From: Sulfuricurvum sp.
Lineage (GTDB): Bacteria; Campylobacterota; Campylobacteria; Campylobacterales; Sulfurimonadaceae
DNA: 64,000 nucleotides
Direction of reading: 5' to 3'
Assembly (NCBI RefSeq): GCF_028681615.1
Contig: NZ_JAQUHV010000008.1
Span: forward strand, 1-64,000
Shown: piece after piece, positions 52,681 through 63,048 of the stretch
Layout of the letters: each line of letters begins with the position of its first letter
How positions within the stretch are numbered: the first letter of the stretch is position 1
Made by a program: the position numbers and the translations under genes
Notes under the pieces: model-generated
The model's input: the letters and a program-made list of their open reading frames with translations, nothing else
The model's database searches: none
What the model was told of the DNA's origin: nothing

Positions 52681-54336
52681 ATGGCTTTCGATAACGAATC
52701 GTTCGAAGAAGAAAATTTTGCTGAGATGTTAGAGGCATCTTTCAAAGAGCAAGAATCTACACGCATTACAGAAGGTGAAGTAGTAGAGATCCAAGAGAGT
52801 GACAACCGCGCGTTGGTAGGCGTCGGTGAAAAACTCGAAGGGATCCTTTCACTGGATGAAATCCGTGATGCTCAGGGGAATCTTCTTTTTAACGTCGGCG
52901 ATAAAATTATGGTAATGGTAATGGGTCACTACAATGAGCGCCCAAAAATTTCGTATAAAAAAGTGCTTGAGCAAGAAAAAACGCTCGCATTCATCAATGC
53001 ACACAAAGACGATTTCGAGTCGGTTGTGATCGAAGCGTTGGTGACCAAGAAAAACAAAGGTGGATACCTTTTGGAAGCGGATGATGTCCATTTCTTCCTT
53101 CCTCGTTCACTCGCTGCGTTCAAAGAGACCGATCAAGTTGTCGGTAAAACAATCAAAGCTCAAGTGGTCAAAGTTGACCCGGCTGAAGCGTCAATCGTCG
53201 TATCTCGCCGCAAACTTTTCAATGACGAGCGTAAACGTAAAAAAGAAGTAATCGATGCATTGATGGAAGAGGATAAAGTTATCCAAGGTACCGTCAAAAA
53301 AATCACAAGTTACGGTATGTTCGTAGATGTCGGCGGAATCGACGGGTTGGTTCATTACAATGAAATCAGCTACAAAGGGCCGGTTAACCCTTCTAAACTT
53401 TACAAAGAGGGTGATGTCGTTAACGTAAAAGCGATTGCATACGATAAAGACAAACGTCATCTTTCACTTTCAATCAAAGCGGTTCAATCCGATCCGTGGC
53501 AAGAAGTTGAAGAAGCGTTGGAAGAAGGTGACACTATCACTGTAACCGTCAGCAACATCGAACCGTACGGTATTTTTGTTGACCTCGGGAACGATATCGA
53601 AGGGTTCTTGCATATCTCTGAAATCACATGGGATAAAAACATCAAACACCCGAAAGATTACCTCACAGTCGGTCAAGAGATCGATGTTGAAGTTATCGAA
53701 ATCAACTCTAAAACACACAAATTGCGTGTGTCATACAAACGTCTTCAACCAAAACCTTTTGAAGAATTTACCAAAAAATTCAAAGAGGGTGATGTTGTAA
53801 AAGGGACTGTTACATCATTGACCGATTTCGGTGCATTTGTTAAAGTCGGCGGTGTAGAGGGATTGTTACACAATCAAGATCTTTCATGGGACAAAAATGT
53901 CAAATGTAAAGACACTCTCAAAGTCGGTGATGAAATTGAAGTGAAAATTGCAAAAATCAATGCGGATGACGAAAAAATCTCATTGAACCGCAAATCACTT
54001 GAAGAGTCTCCGATCGATCAATTCGCAACCAATCACAAAATGAACGAAGTGGTAAAAGCGACCGTTCGTGATGTAAAAGATTTCGGTGTATTCGTTTCAT
54101 TGGAAGGTGGAGTTGATGCTCTTATCCGTAATGAAGACCTTTATCCTTTGATCCCTGAAGAACTTGAAATCGGTCAAACAATCGAAGCAGCTATTTTGGT
54201 TATCGATGCTAAACGCGACCGCATCCGTCTTTCAGTTAAAAAACTTGAGCGTATTAAAGATCAAAAAATGTTGGATGAAATCAACGATAACGATTCACAC
54301 AGCCTCGGTGATTTGATTAAAGACCAATTGAAATAA
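52681..54336 (+). CDS. rpsA: 30S ribosomal protein S1
   Basis: A 551-residue RNA-binding protein that helps load mRNA on the 30S subunit. It has six S1 motifs, starting near residues 35, 110, 195, 280, 365 and 455; recurring elements include ITSYGMFVDVGGIDGLVH, IEPYGIFVDLGNDIEGFLH and LTDFGAFVKVGGVEGLLH. The acidic N-terminus (FEEENFAEMLEASF) contacts S2. It is followed 5 bases later by an anchored protein and then serA. Confidence 0.97.
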   Translation: MAFDNESFEEENFAEMLEASFKEQESTRITEGEVVEIQESDNRALVGVGEKLEGILSLDEIRDAQGNLLFNVGDKIMVMVMGHYNERPKISYKKVLEQEKTLAFINAHKDDFESVVIEALVTKKNKGGYLLEADDVHFFLPRSLAAFKETDQVVGKTIKAQVVKVDPAEASIVVSRRKLFNDERKRKKEVIDALMEEDKVIQGTVKKITSYGMFVDVGGIDGLVHYNEISYKGPVNPSKLYKEGDVVNVKAIAYDKDKRHLSLSIKAVQSDPWQEVEEALEEGDTITVTVSNIEPYGIFVDLGNDIEGFLHISEITWDKNIKHPKDYLTVGQEIDVEVIEINSKTHKLRVSYKRLQPKPFEEFTKKFKEGDVVKGTVTSLTDFGAFVKVGGVEGLLHNQDLSWDKNVKCKDTLKVGDEIEVKIAKINADDEKISLNRKSLEESPIDQFATNHKMNEVVKATVRDVKDFGVFVSLEGGVDALIRNEDLYPLIPEELEIGQTIEAAILVIDAKRDRIRLSVKKLERIKDQKMLDEINDNDSHSLGDLIKDQLK

Positions 54337-54341
54337 ATACA

Positions 54342-54827
54342 ATGCGACGAGCTGCATATTGGCTGTTTCCTCTTATAGCCACAGCTGTTGCAGTCTTTAT
54401 CGTCATATTTATGATTCAAATCAATCCTGCCGCTCCCGCATTAAAGGCGGGTTCAGATGAAGGAGAAAAAGATGTTTCGCTGCATCTTAATCCTGAAATC
54501 GGGAATTGGATTGACCGATTCTCCACTACAACGGAGAAAGACTATTTTTATCCGGTAAATGAAGTAACTTTAAAACTCGATACGGGTGGAGAAAATAGTG
54601 TTTTAGGCGTGTACCGGCTTACCGCACCGGTTAAGAATGCGAAAGAACTTTCTTTTGTAAAAAAAGAGCTCAACAAAAGTGCACTTCGCTATATTGTACA
54701 CGAAGAGGGCGACGCGATGTCCCTCACGGTTGATTCAACTGACCAAAATAAACTTGCATCCCTTGTAACAAAACTAAAAACCTACCAAATCACGGCGACA
54801 GTATCGCCGTACACAGAGGAAAAGTAA
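54342..54827 (+). CDS. Membrane-anchored protein of unknown function
   Basis: A 161-residue protein with one N-terminal membrane helix (about 6-28, YWLFPLIATAVAVFIVIFM) and a periplasmic domain of about 110 residues. The rest is a mixed alpha/beta fold (VTLKLDTGGENSVLGVYRL, LRYIVHEEGDAMSLTVDS). I recognise no family. It starts 5 bases after rpsA and shares one base with serA, so it is part of the rpsA-serA operon. Confidence 0.7.
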   Translation: MRRAAYWLFPLIATAVAVFIVIFMIQINPAAPALKAGSDEGEKDVSLHLNPEIGNWIDRFSTTTEKDYFYPVNEVTLKLDTGGENSVLGVYRLTAPVKNAKELSFVKKELNKSALRYIVHEEGDAMSLTVDSTDQNKLASLVTKLKTYQITATVSPYTEEK

Positions 54828-56413
54828 TGGAAAAATTTAAAATTGTCGTATGTGATCATATTCATGAAGAGGGTTTGAATATCCTTCGTCGTGATGACAA
54901 AGTCGAAATGATTTTTGCTGCCGATATGGATAAAACTGCATTGTTGGATATGCTTGTAGATGCAGATGTGGCAATTACACGCAGTTCAACCGATGTAGAT
55001 GATAAATTTATCCAAGCCGGACGCGGACTCAAAGCAATCGTTCGTGCCGGTGTCGGTGTTGACAATGTTGATATTCCGGGATGTTCAAAAGAGGGGATCA
55101 TTGTTATGAACGTTCCTACGGCAAATACCATTGCTGCGGTCGAATTAACCATGACTCATATGCTCTCTTGTATGCGTATGTTCCCGTATTCTCACGATCA
55201 TTTGAAAAATCAACGCATCTGGAAACGTGAAAAATGGTACGGATATGAATTAAAAGGGAAAAAACTCGGTGTCATCGGTTTCGGTAACATCGGTAGCCGT
55301 GTGGGTATCCGCTCCAAAGCATTTGAGATGGATGTAATCGCGTATGACCCGTATATCCACCCGTCTAAAGCAACCGATTTAGGTGCTAAATATACGACAA
55401 ACTTTGATGATATTTTGGCATGTGACATCATTACGATCCATACTCCGAAAAACAAAGAGACTATCGGTATGATCGGTGCGGATGAAATCGCAAAAATGAA
55501 AGACGGAGTTGTATTGATCAACTGCGCTCGCGGTGGTTTATACGATGAAGATGCCCTTTATGAAGGTCTTAAATCAGGAAAAATCCGATTTGCCGGAATC
55601 GATGTATTTAACAAAGAACCTGCAACCGATAATAAACTTCTTGATTTGGATAATATCTGTGTCTCTCCGCACTTAGGGGCAAATACATTCGAATCTCAAT
55701 ACAATATCGGTGTGGAAGCAGCTCAGCAAGCGATTGAAGCGGCAAAAGGGATTGCGTATCCGCATGCATTGAATCTGCCTATTGATGAGACTAAAATCCC
55801 TTCATTTGTCAAACCGTTCCTCGAAATGGGACAAAAAATCGGTTTCTTGGCATCTCAAATGAATAAAGCACCGATTGTCTCGATCAAAGTAAGCGGTCGT
55901 GGTGATATTGCAGAGTACGTCAATTCACTCGCAACCTTTGTTACCGTTGGAGCTTTGGCTGATATTTCAGGTGATACGATCAATTACGTCAATGCTGATT
56001 TCATTGCTAGTGAGCGTGGCATCAAGATCGAAACGGAAGAACTTCCTGCAAGTCCTGTGTATAAAAATCTTGTTACTGTTAAACTCACTACCGATAAAAA
56101 TGTAATCGAAATTAGTGCGACGATGTTCAATGACGATGTTCAGCGTATCGTTGATATCAACGGTTTCGGTGTCGATGTTGAGCCGAAAGGGAATATGATT
56201 CTCTTCAAAAATACCGATGTACCGGGTGTTATCGGTCAAGTGGGCACACTACTTGCGGCACATGAAGTGAACATCGCCGATTTCCGTCTCGGACGTAATA
56301 AAAGCGGTGAAGCGCTTGCCGTTATCATTGTCGATTCTGTCGTCAACGATAAAACCCTCAAAGAACTTGCAGCGCTTAAAGCGTGTATCAGCGTTTCTTA
56401 CGCAAGAATCTAA
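54827..56413 (+). CDS. serA: D-3-phosphoglycerate dehydrogenase SerA
   Basis: A 528-residue enzyme for the first step of serine synthesis. The NAD-binding domain shows KLGVIGFGNIGSRVGI, with catalytic Arg (NCARGGLYDEDAL), Glu (IDVFNKEPA) and His (VSPHLGANTFES). An intervening domain (about 315-450) and a C-terminal ACT domain (about 455-528, FKNTDVPGVIGQVGTLL) for serine feedback are present, making this the long form. It ends the rpsA operon before a clear terminator. Confidence 0.96.
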   Translation: MEKFKIVVCDHIHEEGLNILRRDDKVEMIFAADMDKTALLDMLVDADVAITRSSTDVDDKFIQAGRGLKAIVRAGVGVDNVDIPGCSKEGIIVMNVPTANTIAAVELTMTHMLSCMRMFPYSHDHLKNQRIWKREKWYGYELKGKKLGVIGFGNIGSRVGIRSKAFEMDVIAYDPYIHPSKATDLGAKYTTNFDDILACDIITIHTPKNKETIGMIGADEIAKMKDGVVLINCARGGLYDEDALYEGLKSGKIRFAGIDVFNKEPATDNKLLDLDNICVSPHLGANTFESQYNIGVEAAQQAIEAAKGIAYPHALNLPIDETKIPSFVKPFLEMGQKIGFLASQMNKAPIVSIKVSGRGDIAEYVNSLATFVTVGALADISGDTINYVNADFIASERGIKIETEELPASPVYKNLVTVKLTTDKNVIEISATMFNDDVQRIVDINGFGVDVEPKGNMILFKNTDVPGVIGQVGTLLAAHEVNIADFRLGRNKSGEALAVIIVDSVVNDKTLKELAALKACISVSYARI

Positions 56414-56418
56414 CCTTA

Positions 56419-56434
56419 TTTCCCTTCGGGGAAA
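56419..56434 (+). terminator. Terminator after serA
   Basis: TTTCCC-TTCG-GGGAAA forms a hairpin with a UUCG tetraloop, 5 bases after the stop and followed by a T-rich tract (CTTCTTTAT). Confidence 0.8.
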
Positions 56435-56537
56435 CTTCTTTATACTTTCTTTATCTCTCTTACTATTATCCTGATACTTCACTGATAAAAATCAATCTAT
56501 AATCTATGTCATAGAAATCCTAATCAAAAGGGACGTT

Positions 56538-58358
56538 ATGACGTTGCAAGAACGTATTAAAAGTGAAATGATGGTAATCAAATCACTTGGTGTTGTGTAT
56601 GGAGATATAGGAACTAGTCCGATTTATACTTTTGCGGTTATTTTGTTGCTGGTTCAACCTACAAGTGAGACGATTTTCCAAATATTATCGATGGTATTTT
56701 GGACAATGTTGATGTTGGTTACCATTCAATATGCATGGTTAGCCACAAGTCTTTCCAAACGAGGTGAGGGTGGGACTGTCGTATTGGTACAACTTTTACT
56801 CCCTTACCTGAAAGGAACACGTGTTATTGCTATTGTGAGTGCATTGGGTTTTATCGGTATTTCATTAATGATAGGTGATGGAGTCATAACGCCTGCTATC
56901 AGTATTTTGAGCTCTGTTGAAGGGATTACACTGATACCAGGACTTGAGGATACTCCAAAAATCATTTTGCTTGTTATTGCTGCAGGTATTGCGTTAGCCC
57001 TTTTTGCTGTTCAGAAAAAAGGAGTTGAAAAGGTTGCCAGTGCATTTGGTCCTATCATGGTTGTATGGTTTTTCGCACTTGCCTTGGGTGGCGGGTATTA
57101 CCTCTTTCAATCCCCCGAAGTGTTAAAGGCGATTTCACCGTTTTATGCACTTGAATTTATCGTTCAACACCCTTATATTGCATTTGTGGTATTAGCTGAT
57201 GTGCTTTTGTGTGCTACAGGCGGTGAAGCGTTATATGCCGATATGGGACATTTGGGTCGATTACCGATACTCAAGGGATGGCTATTTGCCTCAGTGGCAT
57301 TACTGATCTCGTATTACGGACAAGGGGCATTTTTGCTCTCTCATCCTGAAGCAGCTAAAGCTCCATTTTTTGAACTCTATCATACTCTTGTTCCGACATT
57401 GTATGTCCCACTTCTATTATTAAGTGTTATCGCTACTGTGATCGCATCACAGGCAATGATCAGTGGTATTTTTTCGGTCTTGTATCAGGCAATGACAACA
57501 CGTATTTTCCCTCATTTTAATGTTAACTATACTTCCAATGAACTGCGTAGTCAAATCTATGTCGGTTCGATCAACTGGTTTTTATTCTTATGTGTGGTCG
57601 CAATGCTTTTTATCTTTGGCGAATCGGGCAAATTGGCTGCGGCATACGGATTATCTGTTGCTGGGGCAATGAGTATTACGGGTGTATTAATGAGTATGAT
57701 TTTTATGTATAAACGACAATATCTCAAAATGGGGGTTTCCATTATAGCGGGACTGACGAGTTTAGTGTTCTTCGTCTCCTGCTGGCTCAAAATTCCGCAT
57801 GGTGGGTATTGGTCGCTCGTCATTGCATCCGTTCCACTATTTATAGTGATTCTATATACTCAAGGTCAAAAACGGCTTTATGCCTCGTTTGTGCCGATTG
57901 ATAAGGATCACTTTTTAGCGGAATATCTCAAACGCTATGCACAAGGGTATCATGTCGAGGGAACAGCTCTGTTTTTTGCCCGAAATGCTGATTCGATTCC
58001 TGCCTACATCTCGAAAACGATGTTTCAAAACGGTATTATGTATGAGCGAAATATCATCGTAACGGTACACCCATTGTATGATCCACATGGTGTCACTAGT
58101 GAACTTTCCCCTATTGGTGAAGGGCTAGATCTGCTTAGTATCCGTTCGGGATATATGGAAACGCTAAATGTCGAAGCAATATTGCGAGAAAAAAATATTA
58201 ATGAACGGACAATTTTTTACGGAGATGAAGAGATCGTATCCGATAGTCTAATATGGAAAGTTTTCGCATTTATTAAAGATGTTTCTCCTAACTTTGTTAG
58301 CTTCTACCATTTCCCGCATGATAAACTAATCGGGGTTGCCCGTCGGGCAGAGATTTAA
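56538..58358 (+). CDS. kup: Kup potassium uptake transporter
   Basis: A 606-residue potassium/proton symporter with about 12 membrane helices and a cytoplasmic C-terminal domain. Kup marks include GVVYGDIGTSPIYTF near the N-terminus, SKRGEGGTVVLVQL, GDGVITPAISILSSVEG, GEALYADMGHLG and FSVLYQAM. Length matches E. coli Kup (about 622). A shortened KdpD-like kinase and KdpE-like regulator follow 24 bases later, which suggests local control by potassium or osmotic stress. Confidence 0.95.
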   Translation: MTLQERIKSEMMVIKSLGVVYGDIGTSPIYTFAVILLLVQPTSETIFQILSMVFWTMLMLVTIQYAWLATSLSKRGEGGTVVLVQLLLPYLKGTRVIAIVSALGFIGISLMIGDGVITPAISILSSVEGITLIPGLEDTPKIILLVIAAGIALALFAVQKKGVEKVASAFGPIMVVWFFALALGGGYYLFQSPEVLKAISPFYALEFIVQHPYIAFVVLADVLLCATGGEALYADMGHLGRLPILKGWLFASVALLISYYGQGAFLLSHPEAAKAPFFELYHTLVPTLYVPLLLLSVIATVIASQAMISGIFSVLYQAMTTRIFPHFNVNYTSNELRSQIYVGSINWFLFLCVVAMLFIFGESGKLAAAYGLSVAGAMSITGVLMSMIFMYKRQYLKMGVSIIAGLTSLVFFVSCWLKIPHGGYWSLVIASVPLFIVILYTQGQKRLYASFVPIDKDHFLAEYLKRYAQGYHVEGTALFFARNADSIPAYISKTMFQNGIMYERNIIVTVHPLYDPHGVTSELSPIGEGLDLLSIRSGYMETLNVEAILREKNINERTIFYGDEEIVSDSLIWKVFAFIKDVSPNFVSFYHFPHDKLIGVARRAEI

Positions 58359-58382
58359 CAATGGATGGTTTATAATTAAAAA

Positions 58383-59372
58383 ATGTATGCAATTATTCCC
58401 CCATTTTTGCTTTTGATCGTTCTTAGCTTTATCTCTAAGCTCTTTAGTGATGAACTACAGTTAGTCAACATAGGGATGATCCATCTAATTCCCATTCTCT
58501 ATGCTGCAATGCGGTTGGGACGTAGAGATACTCTGATCGTATCTCTCGCGTCTGTATTATCATTTAATTTCTTTTTTATCCCTCCAACATTAACGTTTAC
58601 GGTACATGATATGCGATATCTCTTTAGCTTTACGATTATGATTGCTGTCGGTCAAATCGTCTCATGGCTAAGTATACGTGCAGCAATTGCGAAAGAACTT
58701 GAGACTTCAGAGCGGCTGCAAGAGACATTACTAGGGTCTTTATCGCATGAAATTCGTACACCGCTTGCGGCAATTATGGGAGCATCTTCAGGGCTGCTAA
58801 CTGAAGAACTGGATCTGAATCCGGAACAAAAAAAAGAGCTTTACAGTACGATTGACAATGGTGCGCATCGGATGCAACGATTGATTGATAATCTCCTAGA
58901 TACCGCTCGACTTCAAAGTGGTATGTTAAAACTCAAAAGACAAGAGTGCGATATTAGTGAACTTTTGGGAAGCGCACTTTCTAAAACTGAGAATACTTTT
59001 CCGGCTACGTTAAATATCGAAAAGAAAATTTCTTCGATTTACGGGGATGCTGTTTTAATTGAGCAGGCACTTTTTAATTTACTGGAAAATGCTTTTAAAT
59101 ATGGCGATACAGTCACTGTTGCAATAGGACATGATCCTGATGGGGTTATGATCCGTATCTGCAATACGGGTTCAATTCCACCGGCGCATGAAGCTTCTAT
59201 GGCATGGAGAGCATTTTCAAGACTGAGTAATGTCCGTGGAGAAGAGGGGATCGGACTAGGGTTATATGTAGCATATCGAATCGCCAAAATGCACGGTGGG
59301 AGTGTGGAGACGATGAGTGATGGAATACAATTTTGCGCAACGATGAGACTTCCAATAAGAGGCGAGGTATGA
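58383..59372 (+). CDS. KdpD-like sensor histidine kinase lacking the N-terminal domains
   Basis: A 329-residue membrane kinase. Residues about 1-105 hold four short membrane segments of the DUF4118 type (VLSFNFFFIPPTLTF is typical of KdpD). HisKA follows with His122 in SLSHEIRTPLAA, then the ATPase domain with N box NLLENAFKYG and G box EGIGLGLYVAYRIA. Full KdpD is about 890 residues; the KdpD and universal-stress domains are missing. It overlaps the regulator gene by 4 bases and follows kup, not kdpFABC. Confidence 0.9.
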   Translation: MYAIIPPFLLLIVLSFISKLFSDELQLVNIGMIHLIPILYAAMRLGRRDTLIVSLASVLSFNFFFIPPTLTFTVHDMRYLFSFTIMIAVGQIVSWLSIRAAIAKELETSERLQETLLGSLSHEIRTPLAAIMGASSGLLTEELDLNPEQKKELYSTIDNGAHRMQRLIDNLLDTARLQSGMLKLKRQECDISELLGSALSKTENTFPATLNIEKKISSIYGDAVLIEQALFNLLENAFKYGDTVTVAIGHDPDGVMIRICNTGSIPPAHEASMAWRAFSRLSNVRGEEGIGLGLYVAYRIAKMHGGSVETMSDGIQFCATMRLPIRGEV

Positions 59373-60052
59373 AAGAGACGATTTTAATTATCGATGATGA
59401 CAGTGCAATTCGAAAACTGCTTGAAGTTTCACTTAGTGCGGCAGGGTATCATCCCGTTTGTATCGCGACGGGTAAAGAAGCACTCAATCGTGCAGCAATC
59501 GATGCTCCTGCACTGGTATTGCTTGATCTTGGGCTACCTGATATGGATGGCAAAGAATTCCTAATGCATTTTCGCGAATGGAGCCAAGCTCCCGTAATCG
59601 TCCTCTCTGCCCGCTCAGTTGAGAGTGAAAAAATAGCGGCGTTGGAGGGCGGATGTGATGATTATCTCACTAAACCCTTCGGAACAGGAGAATTACTTGC
59701 CCGTATTAAAGCGGCACTTCGTCGTAGTGGTAGAAATATCGGAGATTTTTCTTCCGCTCTCATTAGCAATAATCTCTCCATGGATATTGCTTCACATACG
59801 GTGATGTTGGATAACGAAGAGTTAAAACTGACACCTAAAGAGTTTGACCTCTTAAAAGTCCTAATGCAAAACAGTGGTAAAGTACTCACCCACGCATGGC
59901 TACTCAAAGAAATTTGGGGAGTGGGATATCAAAACGAGACCCACTATTTACGGGTATTCATTAACCAATTGCGTCAAAAGATTGAAATCGATTCTGCCCG
60001 CCCAAAGCGGATTATAACTGAGACAGGGATCGGGTATCGGTTTGTTGGATAA
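59369..60052 (+). CDS. KdpE-like response regulator (OmpR family)
   Basis: A 227-residue regulator with a receiver domain (about 1-120; acidic pocket ILIIDDDSA, phospho-acceptor Asp53 in LVLLDLGLPDMDG, Lys in YLTKPFGTGELLARI) and a C-terminal winged helix (about 130-227, KLTPKEFDLLKVLMQNSGKVLT, ETGIGYRFVG). KdpE-like wording (ETHYLRVFINQLRQKIE) supports the assignment. I start at 59369, coupled to the kinase stop as ATGA, with GAGG upstream; a start 12 codons earlier is less likely. It probably controls kup. Confidence 0.9.
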   Translation: MKETILIIDDDSAIRKLLEVSLSAAGYHPVCIATGKEALNRAAIDAPALVLLDLGLPDMDGKEFLMHFREWSQAPVIVLSARSVESEKIAALEGGCDDYLTKPFGTGELLARIKAALRRSGRNIGDFSSALISNNLSMDIASHTVMLDNEELKLTPKEFDLLKVLMQNSGKVLTHAWLLKEIWGVGYQNETHYLRVFINQLRQKIEIDSARPKRIITETGIGYRFVG

Positions 60053-60081
60053 GAGAAATTCTCCTTTTAGCCCCTCTTTGC

Positions 60082-60087
60082 TATAAT
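60082..60087 (+). promoter_or_regulatory. -10 box of the MutS7 gene
   Basis: TTTGCTATAATTTAAC contains TATAAT 28 bases before the ATG. The ribosome binding site is GGAG with a few bases before the start. Confidence 0.6.
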
Positions 60088-60115
60088 TTAACACTTTTTA
60101 GGATTCGGAGCGTTA

Positions 60116-63046
60116 ATGACTACGGAAGAGATCGGGGCGATACTAAACGATAAAAAAAAGCTCCTTTCCGAAATCTATTTCGAGCTTCAATCAGTATGTG
60201 AAGCCAAGTACGGTCCCGATACCCTCGTTATCATCGAAGTAGGCTCTTTTTTCGAGGTCTATGAGGTCAACAACGAAGAGATGAAGATCGGTAAAGCCAA
60301 AGAAGTTGCCGAATTTCTCAACATCCAGCTCACCCGTAAAAACAAAACGATTCTCGAAAACTCCATCCAAAACCCTCTCCTCGCAGGTGTTCCGACGGTA
60401 TCGATCGAACGGTATCTCAGCCGTTTGGTGCAGTCGAAAAAATACACTATTGTTCTCGTCCGTCAACAGGGTGAAGTTCCCCATATCCGCCGATACATCT
60501 CCAATATCATTTCACCGGGTACGAATTTCGATTACATCGCCGAAGCAAGCGAGAACTATATCGCTTCACTGTTGATCGATCAAAACAACGGTGTTTATTC
60601 TGTAGGGTATTCCGCTATCGATGTCGGAACGGGAAAAACACTTATTAATGAGATTCACGGAACACGAGAAGATAAAACGTATGCATTGGATGAAGTGTTT
60701 ACACTGCTTCAAAGCTACCAAACCTCTGAAGTGGTCGTGACGTTTTGTGCGGGGGATATCGACCGGGATGAAGTGAATCGTTATCTGGAGATCAAAAATC
60801 ATCACCGTACATCTGAAAACGAAAAACGGCTAAGGATTGATTATCAAAACGAACTGTTTGAACGGATTTATCAGATACGTTCTCTTCTAAGCCCTATAGA
60901 GTATCTTGATTTGGAACGTTATCCGTATGCTTCCGAATCGCTCTGCATCCTTATCAACGTCATTATCGATCACGATCCTGCGATTATCGAAAAAATGAAC
61001 CGTCCGACGTTTCTGGGAACCAACCGATACATGTATCTGGGGAATAATGCGGCGGAACAGTTGGGGATCATTTCGCGCGATCATGATGAGATGACGCTCC
61101 TCAAACTCATCGACAAAACGTCGACTGCAATGGGAAAACGGCTGTTGCGCGAACGGCTTTTGAACCCGATCTGCGATGTCAAGCTCCTCGAAGAGCGGTA
61201 TGATCTGATCGATAAGATGGGCGATCATATAGCCCCCTTTGAAACGAAGCTCAAAGAAGTATATGATCTGGAGAGGATCTTGCGCCGTCTCAAACTCGGA
61301 AAGCTTCATCCGTTCGAATTGGCCTATTTTTATGCATCGCTCAGTGCCGCAGAGAGTCTCTTTGTGGATGCGGACAGACTTGGCGTCAGGTACGATAAAT
61401 CGAGTGCTCAGGAGTGCCGTCAATGTGCCTCTGAGATAAGACGGATCTTTAATATCGAAGCGTGTGCGAAATTTCGGCGCGATCAGGTGGATGAAAATCT
61501 CTTTAACGAGGGGATCGATCCTTCCATCGATGCACTGGAACAATTACAGAGCAATAACCTCTCAAAACTGGATACGATCATCGAACATATCGATACCTTT
61601 TTCGAATCGGGCGGTTCTTATGCACAGGTCGGATGGCTGGAGAGCGAGGGGTATCATCTGCTGATGACCCGTAACCGTTATGTCAGTGTTGAAGACGCAC
61701 TTCATAACAGTTTTTTTACCCTGGACGGTCAGCACTACTTTTTCCGCGATTTTCAAGTGCGCAAACTCAAAACAGCGGTTAAACTCTCTTCGACCCTTTT
61801 GGATGAACTTTCCATCGAAAATGCCGGCGCCAAATCACGGATGGTTGCGCAGGTCAAAGAACGTTATCGGGAGCATCTCGAAGAGATTGAACGGCGCTTT
61901 TCCCATGCAATCGAGCATTTAATCTCATTTCTTGCCATCGTGGATGTTAGCTTGAGCAGTGCAAAATGCGCTAAACAATACCGCTACGTCAGACCGACGA
62001 TTGTTTCGTCTCCTAAAGCATTTATTGAAACGGTTGGACTGCGTCATCCTCTGATCGAATCGCGTGAAGAGAATGGTATTTTTGTTCCGAACGATCTTTT
62101 CTTGGGTGCGGTCGATCAGCATACCTATGAAGAACATACGACGATCGAAAACGGTGAAGATGTCAAAGGGGTCTTACTGTACGGGATCAATTCCAGCGGG
62201 AAGTCGTCGTTGATGAAAAGTATCGGTCTCTCGGTAGTGATGGCGCAGGGGGGATTCTTCGTCCCGTGCGCCATGATGCGGTTTTCTCCGGTCGATAAAC
62301 TCCTCACCCGTATCGTCTCCAAAGACAACCTTTACAAAGGGCTATCGACGTTTGCGGTCGAGATGCTGGAGCTGCGAAACATCTTTAACCGTGCGACGGA
62401 GAATACCCTCATTCTCGGTGATGAGATCAGCCACGGAACGGAGACAGAGTCGGCGCTGGCGATTGTGGCGAGTGCAATCCTCAAACTCCGTGAGATCGGG
62501 AGTATGTTTATCTTTGCGACTCATTTGCATCAGCTCTCTTCCTTGAGTGAAATCCAAAAAGCGCGTGAGATCGTATTGCTCCATTTGGGGGTCTATTACG
62601 ACGAGGCAAGCGACAAACTCGTCTATGACCGCAAGCTCAAAAGCGGAAGCGGTTCAACGCTGTACGGGTTGGAATTTGCCAAATCGCTTCATATGGATGA
62701 GACCTTTTTGAAAAAGGCGTATGAGATTCGCGGACGCATCACCGATAAAACGCATGAGGCGTCTATGTTGAAGCGTGAAAAGAAAAGCCGTTATAACAAC
62801 AAACTCTTTTTGACCAAATGTGCGTTGTGCGATGAAGCGGTCGATGAGGTACATCATATCGTCCCTCAGGCGAATGCGGATGACGGCGGATCGATCGGTC
62901 ATTACGGGATGAATCACCGCTATAACCTCATTCCGTTGTGTGCCAAGCACCATCGCCTCGTCCATGAGGGAAAAATTTCCATCCATGGATTTGTAATGGG
63001 CGAGGACGGTTTGAGACTCAGTTACAGCGAAAATACCGAACGGTAG
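60116..63046 (+). CDS. MutS7-type mismatch protein with C-terminal HNH domain
   Basis: A 976-residue MutS homologue. The N-terminal mismatch-recognition domain has [10 protein letters not shown] (Phe45, Glu47 as in the Phe-x-Glu motif); connector, core and clamp regions follow (about 130-620); the ATPase has Walker [10 protein letters not shown] (about 690-698), then [14 protein letters not shown], Walker [14 protein letters not shown] and FATHLHQL. At the C-terminus a zinc-bound HNH nuclease appears: CALC (about 901-904), [24 protein letters not shown]. This layout matches MutS7, known from Campylobacterota, giant viruses and octocoral mitochondria, and could allow mismatch binding and DNA cutting by one protein. 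Confidence 0.92.
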   Translation: MTTEEIGAILNDKKKLLSEIYFELQSVCEAKYGPDTLVIIEVGSFFEVYEVNNEEMKIGKAKEVAEFLNIQLTRKNKTILENSIQNPLLAGVPTVSIERYLSRLVQSKKYTIVLVRQQGEVPHIRRYISNIISPGTNFDYIAEASENYIASLLIDQNNGVYSVGYSAIDVGTGKTLINEIHGTREDKTYALDEVFTLLQSYQTSEVVVTFCAGDIDRDEVNRYLEIKNHHRTSENEKRLRIDYQNELFERIYQIRSLLSPIEYLDLERYPYASESLCILINVIIDHDPAIIEKMNRPTFLGTNRYMYLGNNAAEQLGIISRDHDEMTLLKLIDKTSTAMGKRLLRERLLNPICDVKLLEERYDLIDKMGDHIAPFETKLKEVYDLERILRRLKLGKLHPFELAYFYASLSAAESLFVDADRLGVRYDKSSAQECRQCASEIRRIFNIEACAKFRRDQVDENLFNEGIDPSIDALEQLQSNNLSKLDTIIEHIDTFFESGGSYAQVGWLESEGYHLLMTRNRYVSVEDALHNSFFTLDGQHYFFRDFQVRKLKTAVKLSSTLLDELSIENAGAKSRMVAQVKERYREHLEEIERRFSHAIEHLISFLAIVDVSLSSAKCAKQYRYVRPTIVSSPKAFIETVGLRHPLIESREENGIFVPNDLFLGAVDQHTYEEHTTIENGEDVKGVLLYGINSSGKSSLMKSIGLSVVMAQGGFFVPCAMMRFSPVDKLLTRIVSKDNLYKGLSTFAVEMLELRNIFNRATENTLILGDEISHGTETESALAIVASAILKLREIGSMFIFATHLHQLSSLSEIQKAREIVLLHLGVYYDEASDKLVYDRKLKSGSGSTLYGLEFAKSLHMDETFLKKAYEIRGRITDKTHEASMLKREKKSRYNNKLFLTKCALCDEAVDEVHHIVPQANADDGGSIGHYGMNHRYNLIPLCAKHHRLVHEGKISIHGFVMGEDGLRLSYSENTER

Positions 63047-63048
63047 GT

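Noticed and set aside
58383-59372. Broken kdpD pseudogene
   Set aside because: The frame is intact from a clean start with membrane segments and all kinase boxes, and the regulator is translationally coupled; a functional short form is more likely.
60887-61543. 218-codon minus-strand frame opposite the MutS7 gene
   Set aside because: It is antisense to the MutS core, with no start signal or domain.
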